From assembly GCF_025989125.1 (NCBI RefSeq), contig NZ_JAPDNR010000001.1, forward strand, positions 2,214,301 to 2,278,300: a DNA stretch of 64,000 bases, written 5' to 3'. This DNA is from Chitinophaga nivalis. Lineage in GTDB: Bacteria > Bacteroidota > Bacteroidia > Chitinophagales > Chitinophagaceae. The notes under the pieces were generated by a model. That model ran no database searches and was not told where the DNA came from. It worked only from the letters and a program-made list of their open reading frames with translations. The number at the start of each line of letters is the position of its first letter. The first letter of the stretch is position 1. A program made the position numbers and the translations under genes. This document shows, piece by piece, positions 58,988 to 64,000 of this stretch.

Positions 58988-59009
58988 ACGGCGCAGAAAA
59001 CTGCGCCGT
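58988..59009. terminator. Bidirectional terminator between maf and hom
   Basis: ACGGCGCAG, loop AAAA, CTGCGCCGT form a perfect nine-bp stem with T residues on the plus side and an A-run upstream (T-run on the minus strand), between the converging stop codons at 58956 and 59067. Confidence 0.88.
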
Positions 59010-59066
59010 ACTTTTGGTTGGTTGTACCCGAAGGTACAAATAGGGTTGGTTGGTTTTTGCTGCGAC

Positions 59067-60248
59067 CTATTCCAGGATCAGCAGATTAACATCTTTATTT
59101 TTTAACCAGTTGTTTTCCCGCAGTTTCTGCAGATTGATGGTACCTACTACATAGCGCCATTCTGATGATTCATATTTTTCTGAGATGTTGAAAAACTCGG
59201 TCAGATCTACCTGATCAGGTGTTTTGTAGCGCAGGTATACTTTCAGTTTCACATCATTGGTGAAGGTCGGCTGGTTGTTTTGTTTGATTTTTTTATACTC
59301 GTAACGGTAGTTGTACAAGAGGGCGGAGATATCTGACAGGACTGCGCTGCCGGTAGCAGTACCGCCGGCGCCCTTGCCTACAAAGAATTGTTTGTCGGTG
59401 AAGGCACTTTCCAGCAGGATGCCATTGTATTCATTGTATACATCGTACAGCAGGTTGTGTTCTTTTACCAGGTGTGGCAATACATAGGCAAACACGCTGC
59501 CGTTCTGCCGGCGGCAATGGCCGATCAGCTTGATGGTACAGTTACGTTGTCTGGCAAACTGGATATCGAAGTCATTCAGGTGATGAATACCGAAGTTGAA
59601 TACATCGTCCGGTTTTACAAAGGTACCGAATGCGTGGAGGAGGAGGATAACGATTTTGAATTTAGGATCATATCCTTCTATATCCAGGGTAGGATCGGTT
59701 TCAGCGAAGCCCAGTTCCTGCGCCTGTTGCAGGGCTGTTTCAAAGCTGAGGTTTTCCTCAAATATTTTAGTGAGGATATAATTCGTAGAGCCGTTACAGA
59801 TACCTTCTACGGCATTGAGCAGGTCATTATCGTAATATTCTTCCAGGTTGCGGATAATAGGAATACTGGCGCAGCTGGACGCTTCATACAGGAATGGTAC
59901 TTTATTTTCGCTTTGCAGCTGGTACAGTGCCGGCAGGTTTTCAGCAATCATACGTTTGCTGGCGCTCACCACAGCTTTACCGTTACGGAGGGCTGTGCTG
60001 ACGATGTCGAAAGCCGCTTCCGTTTCGTTGATCAGCTCTACTACCACGTCAATGCTAGGATCTTCCAGTATTTCATTTTTATCGGTCGTAAAATAGCTGC
60101 TGTCGATTGGTCTTGATTTGTTCGGGTCTTTAATACAGATCTTTTTGATACGTGCATTAATACCTTTTGTTCTGTTCAAAACTTCGTACAGGCCTTGTCC
60201 TACGACACCGAATCCGAAAATACCTAAATTGATGATTTTGTTTTCCAT
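59067..60248 (-). CDS. hom: Homoserine dehydrogenase
   Basis: The enzyme reduces aspartate semialdehyde to homoserine. The 393-residue protein has the NAD(P) loop GIFGFGVVGQGLYEVL, then SASKRMIAENLPALYQL, GICNGSTNYILTKIFEE and the conserved FVGKGAGGTATGSAVLSD block. A C-terminal region of about 75 residues may be a degenerate ACT-like regulatory module. There is no aspartokinase fusion. It lies 124 bases downstream of the PLP enzyme gene and is probably part of the same SAM-riboswitch-controlled transcript, so homoserine supply would be tied to methionine demand. Confidence 0.94.
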   Translation of the reverse strand: MENKIINLGIFGFGVVGQGLYEVLNRTKGINARIKKICIKDPNKSRPIDSSYFTTDKNEILEDPSIDVVVELINETEAAFDIVSTALRNGKAVVSASKRMIAENLPALYQLQSENKVPFLYEASSCASIPIIRNLEEYYDNDLLNAVEGICNGSTNYILTKIFEENLSFETALQQAQELGFAETDPTLDIEGYDPKFKIVILLLHAFGTFVKPDDVFNFGIHHLNDFDIQFARQRNCTIKLIGHCRRQNGSVFAYVLPHLVKEHNLLYDVYNEYNGILLESAFTDKQFFVGKGAGGTATGSAVLSDISALLYNYRYEYKKIKQNNQPTFTNDVKLKVYLRYKTPDQVDLTEFFNISEKYESSEWRYVVGTINLQKLRENNWLKNKDVNLLILE

Positions 60249-60371
60249 ACTTTAAAAAACTAAAATTGAGGCAGTGCCGGGCAGAGAGCGATGTGCTGTG
60301 CGCTTTAGACTTTCAACGGTGCAGGAAGAGGCGGGAAGCCTGTTCGCGGCAGTCAAAAGCCGGGCACTGCT

Positions 60372-61550
60372 TTATTGTAAAACAGTGATTTGTTTACCAG
60401 CAGGATGATTTAACTTATCCAGGGCTTGTTTCAGGTCGTTGATCAGGTCATCGGCATCTTCAATGCCTACAGACAAACGGATGCAGGAGTCCTGCAGACC
60501 TGTTTTTTTCCGGAATTCTTCCGGGATGTTGCGATGTGTCATGGTAGCCGGATGATCCAGCATACTTTTTACACCGCCAAAGCTTTCCGCGAGTTTAAAC
60601 AGCTTGGTAGCATTTACAATGCGGATGGCATTTTTGATACTGTCACTTTTAAGGGAGAAGCTCACCAGGCCGCCGTAATTTTTTTGTTGTTTGCGGGCGA
60701 TGTGATGATTCTTATGTGTGGCCAGACCCGGATAATATACTTTATCCACAGCCGGGTGTGCGGCGAGCCAGTTGGCGATGGCGCTGGCATTGCTGCATTG
60801 TTTTTCCAGACGCAGGTACAGGGTTTCTATACCGCGGATGGTGAGCCATGCTTCAAACGGACTGAGGATGCTACCGGAAATATTCTGGTTGTAGCGGATC
60901 TGATCAGCCAGTGGTTTGGCATTTACCACTACCAGTCCGGCTATTACATCGCAGTGTCCGGCCAGGTATTTGGAAGCACTGTGAATAACAATGTCGGCGC
61001 CCAGTGTGAGTGGCTGTTGCAGTAACGGTGTGCTGAAGGTGTTATCTACCACCAGCAGGATGTTGTGCTGTTTGGCAATTTTACTGATAGATTTGATATC
61101 AGATATGCGTAAAGTCGGATTGGTAGGAGATTCCAGCCAGATGATTTTAGTATTGGGGGTGATGGTCGCCAGTACTTTATCTGTATTGCTGGTATCTACA
61201 AAGTTTACTTTGATACCAAATCGTTCAAACATATGGGTAAAGATCTGGAAGATGCCACCGTAGGTATCTTCCACAGCCATGATTTCGTCGCCGGTTTTCA
61301 GCAGTTTTAATACGGCATCAATAGCAGACATACCGCTGGCAAATGCAAAGCCGGCGTAGCCTTCTTCCAGGTTGCAGATCAACTCTTCCAGTACTTTGCG
61401 CGTAGGATTATTGGCCCGGGAAAACTCGAAGCCTTTATTAATGCCCGGGGATTCCTGCACAAAGGTGGACGTTTGATAGATAGGCACGGAAATGGCGCCT
61501 GTCAATTCATCTACCGGAATACTATGAATCAGTTGTGTAGCTGTTTTCAT
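60372..61550 (-). CDS. Trans-sulfuration family PLP enzyme (cystathionine gamma-synthase/O-acetylhomoserine sulfhydrylase type)
   Basis: The 392-residue enzyme belongs to the Cys/Met metabolism PLP family: YQTSTFVQESPG at the start, RANNPTRKVLEELI, FASGMSAIDAVL, and the Schiff-base lysine in HSASKYLAGHCDVIAGLVV. C-terminal GGVKSMLDHPATMTHRNIPEE is also conserved. The family includes cystathionine gamma-synthases, gamma-lyases and sulfhydrylases, which are hard to separate by eye. The SAM-I riboswitch upstream and the adjacent hom gene favour a methionine biosynthetic role over cystathionine breakdown. Confidence 0.88.
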   Translation of the reverse strand: MKTATQLIHSIPVDELTGAISVPIYQTSTFVQESPGINKGFEFSRANNPTRKVLEELICNLEEGYAGFAFASGMSAIDAVLKLLKTGDEIMAVEDTYGGIFQIFTHMFERFGIKVNFVDTSNTDKVLATITPNTKIIWLESPTNPTLRISDIKSISKIAKQHNILLVVDNTFSTPLLQQPLTLGADIVIHSASKYLAGHCDVIAGLVVVNAKPLADQIRYNQNISGSILSPFEAWLTIRGIETLYLRLEKQCSNASAIANWLAAHPAVDKVYYPGLATHKNHHIARKQQKNYGGLVSFSLKSDSIKNAIRIVNATKLFKLAESFGGVKSMLDHPATMTHRNIPEEFRKKTGLQDSCIRLSVGIEDADDLINDLKQALDKLNHPAGKQITVLQ

Positions 61551-61660
61551 CTTATTAAATTATTTTTTAATGATACTCGGAATGCACAATTATCTGCTGC
61601 AACTTTATCATTAAAAATCAACTTAAACAACCACAAATCCGTGAGGAGGGAGGGAAGAGC

Positions 61661-61693
61661 AAAAAAAAAGCTCTTCCTGGTGTTGGAAGAGCT
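61661..61693 (-). terminator. Riboswitch-controlled intrinsic terminator
   Basis: On the minus strand GCTCTTCC, a short loop, GGAAGAGC and nine T residues follow about 40 bases after the SAM aptamer. This is the expression platform: with SAM bound the terminator forms, and without it a competing fold should allow read-through. Confidence 0.9.
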
Positions 61694-61732
61694 CGAAGAA
61701 TATGTATATCTCTGAAGAATAATCTCTGCCAA

Positions 61733-61850
61733 CTTATCTTTCCCCGGTTGCACCGGGGCAGGAATTAGCACCTTTTTCCTGATTATGTAATCAGGAAAGG
61801 TTGCTAAGGCATCGCAGGGCCAAGTCCCTCCGCCTTTCTGGATAAGTGAT
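61733..61850 (-). ncRNA. SAM-I (S-box) riboswitch
   Basis: On the minus strand CTTATCCAGAAAGGCGGAGG, GACTTGGCCCTGCGATGCC, TTAGCAACC, AAAGGTGCTAATTCC and GATAAG appear in order. These are the P1, kink-turn, SAM-binding and P3/P4 elements of the S-box aptamer. It controls the downstream PLP enzyme and probably hom. The region 61551-61980 otherwise holds the terminator, the promoter and no gene. Confidence 0.96.
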
Positions 61851-61866
61851 GTATAAGAACTGGGTG

Positions 61867-61899
61867 CAAAGGTAATATCACTTTTATCAGAATTCCAAA
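61867..61899 (-). promoter_or_regulatory. Promoter of the SAM-riboswitch operon
   Basis: On the minus strand TTTG (61899-61896) and TACCTTTG (61874-61867) are 21 bases apart, so transcription starts just upstream of the aptamer. Confidence 0.8.
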
Positions 61900-61980
61900 T
61901 CATAGCGTGATTTTATTTTCTGGCCTATTGATGTTTTATTATCTTTAGCTAATAGTATTTTATTACCAACCATATCTTTT

Positions 61981-63267
61981 ATGCGCGTTAACCCACCGCT
62001 CACCGAAGAGCTATTCCAGCATATCTGGGAGTTTCGTCTATTTCAGCAGGAGCATCTCTTTACTACCGACGGAGAACCTGTACAAATCATCTATCCCGGA
62101 TTACACAATCATCATGACGGCCCGGATTTTACAGGGGCCAAAATCAGGATCAGTCACACGTTATGGGTAGGTCATGTGGAGCTGCACCTGCGTACGTCTG
62201 ACTGGTTCCGGCACCGGCACGATCAGCAGCAACAATACCAGCGGATTATCCTGCATGTGGTATTCCGGCATGATATGCCGGGGCGCGAAGCCGTTAATGC
62301 GCCCTGTCTGGAGCTGCAGCAATATATTCCCAAATTATTGCTGCACCGGTATGAAGTGTTGCGCCGTTCCGCCGCATTTATTCCCTGCGCGGGCAGGGCA
62401 GCCCAGGTGCCGCTGCTGACGTGGCTCAGCTGGAAGGAACGCATGCTGGCAGAACGCTGGGAACGCAAGATGAATGCGTTGCGTGCCTGGCTGCTGCTGA
62501 ATAAGTACAACTGGGAAGAAGTCTGTTACTGGGCGGTGGCCCAAAGTTTCGGCATGCCGGTTAATGCCTTGCCTTTTCTGCAGGTAGCACAATCGCTGCC
62601 TTATCCGGTGCTGATGCGTTACCGGCATCAATCGCTGCACATAGAAGCGTTGTTGTTTGGGCAGGCAGGTATGCTGGAGGAAGATTTTGCTGACGTATAT
62701 GCGTTACAGTTACAGCATGAATTTATGCACCTGCAGCATAAATACCGTCTGCTACCGATGGCCGGTCACCTCTGGAACTGGCTGCGGTTGCGGCCTGCCG
62801 CTTTTCCTACCATCCGGCTGGCTACCTTTGGCGCTTTGCTGCAGCAAACCTCCCACCTGTTTTCCCGGATACTGGAAGCACCGGATGTAACCACCCTGGA
62901 ACAGTTATTCCTGGTACAGCCTTCCGCTTACTGGCATACTCACTACCGTTTCGGACATACCGTAGATAAAACGCTGCGTCCCGGCAGGCAGGCCGTGTAT
63001 GGTATTCTGATCAATACGGTATTGCCACTGTTGTTTTTATACGGACAGCAGCAAAACCTGAAATACTACCAGGAAAAGGCGTTACATTTTTTACAGCAGC
63101 TACCGGCAGAAAATAATAAGATTACCAAAGGATGGCGGCAACTGGGCGTACATCAGGAAAATGCACTGGAGTCACAGGCGCTGTTACAGCTCAAACAATA
63201 TTACTGTGATGAGAAGCGGTGTTTACAATGCGCCATCGGCGCGAAGATTATCAGCGGGAGAAATTAA
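61981..63267 (+). CDS. DUF2851 family protein
   Basis: The 428-residue cytoplasmic protein matches the Bacteroidota DUF2851 family through its N-terminus (TEELFQHIWEFRLFQQ, YPGLHNHHDGPDFTGAKI, GHVELHLRTSDWFRHRHD) and the four-cysteine-containing end (YYCDEKRCLQCAIG). The N-terminal half, rich in conserved Asp, Glu and His (NHHDGPDF, GHVELH), resembles a restriction-like nuclease core, with the PDF and EL residues as possible metal ligands. No function is established. It has its own terminator. Confidence 0.85.
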   Translation: MRVNPPLTEELFQHIWEFRLFQQEHLFTTDGEPVQIIYPGLHNHHDGPDFTGAKIRISHTLWVGHVELHLRTSDWFRHRHDQQQQYQRIILHVVFRHDMPGREAVNAPCLELQQYIPKLLLHRYEVLRRSAAFIPCAGRAAQVPLLTWLSWKERMLAERWERKMNALRAWLLLNKYNWEEVCYWAVAQSFGMPVNALPFLQVAQSLPYPVLMRYRHQSLHIEALLFGQAGMLEEDFADVYALQLQHEFMHLQHKYRLLPMAGHLWNWLRLRPAAFPTIRLATFGALLQQTSHLFSRILEAPDVTTLEQLFLVQPSAYWHTHYRFGHTVDKTLRPGRQAVYGILINTVLPLLFLYGQQQNLKYYQEKALHFLQQLPAENNKITKGWRQLGVHQENALESQALLQLKQYYCDEKRCLQCAIGAKIISGRN

Positions 63268-63269
63268 AC

Positions 63270-63308
63270 ATTTCCGGGTAGCTATCCGCAGATAAGCTAC
63301 CCGGAAAT
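63270..63308. terminator. Bidirectional terminator between DUF2851 and OsmC-like genes
   Basis: ATTTCCGGGTAGC and GCTACCCGGAAAT form a perfect 13-bp stem around a 13-base loop between the converging stop codons at 63267 and 63333. Confidence 0.85.
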
Positions 63309-63332
63309 ATAGTGGCTGCAGGTGATGGCAGG

Positions 63333-63740
63333 TTACCAGTTAAAGGTAACATCCTGCAGGATATCCGGATGTACACTTTTGGCTACCGGACAGGTATGGG
63401 CTGCCCGCTCCAGGATGGTTCTTTCCTTTTCTCCCAGGTTATGTCCGGCAGGGAAATCGAATACGACTTTCACACCGGTGATGCGGCGGGGTTCTGTACC
63501 CATGATTTTTTGGATGCTTAATCTGGTACCTTCAATGGCCCAGTTGTTCTCCCGGGCTTTGATACCCATAATGGTGAGCATACAAGACCCCAGCGCGGTG
63601 GCTACCAGGTCGGTAGGGGAGAATCGTTCTCCTTTCCCATTGTTATCTACCGGTGCATCCGTTTCTATGACCGTACCCGACTGCAGGTGCGTGGCGGTTG
63701 TCCGTAACTCCCCGGTATAAATTATTTCAGCTGTTTGCAT
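63333..63740 (-). CDS. OsmC/Ohr-family protein
   Basis: From the ATG at 63740 the protein is 135 residues (start MQTAEIIYTGELRTTATHL); the longer upstream frame has no conserved sequence. FSPTDLVATALGSCMLTIMG and AAHTCPVAKSVHPDI supply the two redox cysteines of the OsmC fold, used to reduce organic hydroperoxides with a dithiol cofactor. The sequence is closer to the YhfA/OsmC group than to true Ohr. It is a cytoplasmic stress protein. It converges with the DUF2851 gene. Confidence 0.9.
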   Translation of the reverse strand: MQTAEIIYTGELRTTATHLQSGTVIETDAPVDNNGKGERFSPTDLVATALGSCMLTIMGIKARENNWAIEGTRLSIQKIMGTEPRRITGVKVVFDFPAGHNLGEKERTILERAAHTCPVAKSVHPDILQDVTFNW

Positions 63741-63859
63741 CGTGTTATATTTAATGAGACCGTAAAATAAATGTATTTTTAAGATAACTACAACGCAGTC
63801 ATCAACCGCGTTGGTAAACTCAAAAAAAATTAGGTACGTTTGTAATATTAACATAACAA

Positions 63860-63867
63860 TACCTTTG
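63860..63867 (+). promoter_or_regulatory. -7 box for the last gene
   Basis: TACCTTTG with a TTTG at 63839-63842 (17 bases upstream) lies 37 bases before the GTG at 63905. The spacing is slightly short but the elements match. Confidence 0.55.
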
Positions 63868-63904
63868 TTCAAGCGTTTATTTATTATAATAATAGCCCAT
63901 CACT

Positions 63905-64000
63905 GTGAAAAAATTATACGTAATCCTGTTTCTAACAACACTGGCCGGTGGTTTGCAAGCTCAAACCACTAACACATCACCACGCGATAAGAGTGCAAAG
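63905..64000 (+). CDS. Start of a secreted protein (truncated by window end)
   Basis: Only 32 codons are visible, beginning at GTG because no in-frame ATG lies just upstream. The peptide is a classic signal sequence: KKLYVILFLTTLAGGLQAQ, with cleavage expected after AQA or LQA, then TTNTSPRDKSAK. The mature function cannot be read from this fragment. It may be any exported enzyme or outer membrane protein. Confidence 0.6.
   Translation, partial: MKKLYVILFLTTLAGGLQAQTTNTSPRDKSAK

Overview
The window is about 64 kb of a Bacteroidota chromosome, most likely a Chitinophaga-like member of the Chitinophagaceae. This rests on three things: Bacteroidota-type promoters (TAnnTTTG -7 boxes, often with a TTTG about 18-21 bases upstream) and no Shine-Dalgarno sequences; a thiamin-riboswitch-controlled TonB receptor, a NagB/PIG-L fusion and DUF2851/DUF2520 genes; and an arginine operon that uses an acylornithine carbamoyltransferase. 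Genus assignment is inference. Nearly all of the sequence reads as ordinary, densely packed chromosome. LAYOUT. 0-14.4 kb: housekeeping and miscellaneous genes (mtaB fragment, plsC-priA, murB, a YpdA-type reductase, a glutamine amidotransferase, a methyltransferase, a YeiH-type exporter, a lipoprotein, a small HD hydrolase). 14.4-32.4 kb: a glycoconjugate salvage locus. Its minus-strand arm runs sugar transporter, ROK kinase, glycosylasparaginase, CutC, a phosphodiesterase-like enzyme, an EEP hydrolase, GH20 hexosaminidase and a NagB-deacetylase fusion. Its plus-strand arm has a second sugar transporter and galactokinase, followed by GH109 and GH29 glycosidases. The two transporters diverge from an intergenic region with a LacI-type palindrome. 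32.4-41.9 kb: a nine-gene arginine operon (GNAT, argG, argC, argD, argF', argB, argE, GNAT, argH) behind a structured leader of nearly 300 nt that contains a 29-codon ORF. 41.9-49.1 kb: a peptidase-like protein lacking its serine, the TPP-riboswitch-controlled TonB receptor, ssb, an initiator tRNA, era and der. 49.1-51.75 kb: a small AT-rich accessory island flanked by degenerate direct repeats and carrying a methyltransferase and a mobile mystery protein A/B (HTH plus Fic) pair. 51.8-64 kb: a low-complexity lipoprotein, topA, a DUF2520-kdsC-ubiA-maf operon, a SAM-riboswitch-controlled methionine/homoserine operon, DUF2851, an OsmC-like protein, and the start of a secreted protein cut by the window end. 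HOW THE GENES WORK TOGETHER. The glycan locus could take N-glycan and O-glycan fragments through to fructose-6-phosphate and galactose-1-phosphate: periplasmic trimming (fucose, GlcNAc, GalNAc, GlcNAc-Asn), import by two FucP/NagP-like permeases, phosphorylation by ROK kinase and GalK, then deacetylation and deamination by the fused enzyme. There is no SusC/SusD pair. The arginine operon contains every enzyme of the acylated (probably succinylated) route. I found no CRISPR array, phage or complete insertion sequence. The most distinctive observations are the cysteine-bearing GNAT and leader ORF at the head of the arginine operon, the hairpin elements sharing TACGCATTTTC ends, and the operator-like repeat array before the HTH-Fic pair.
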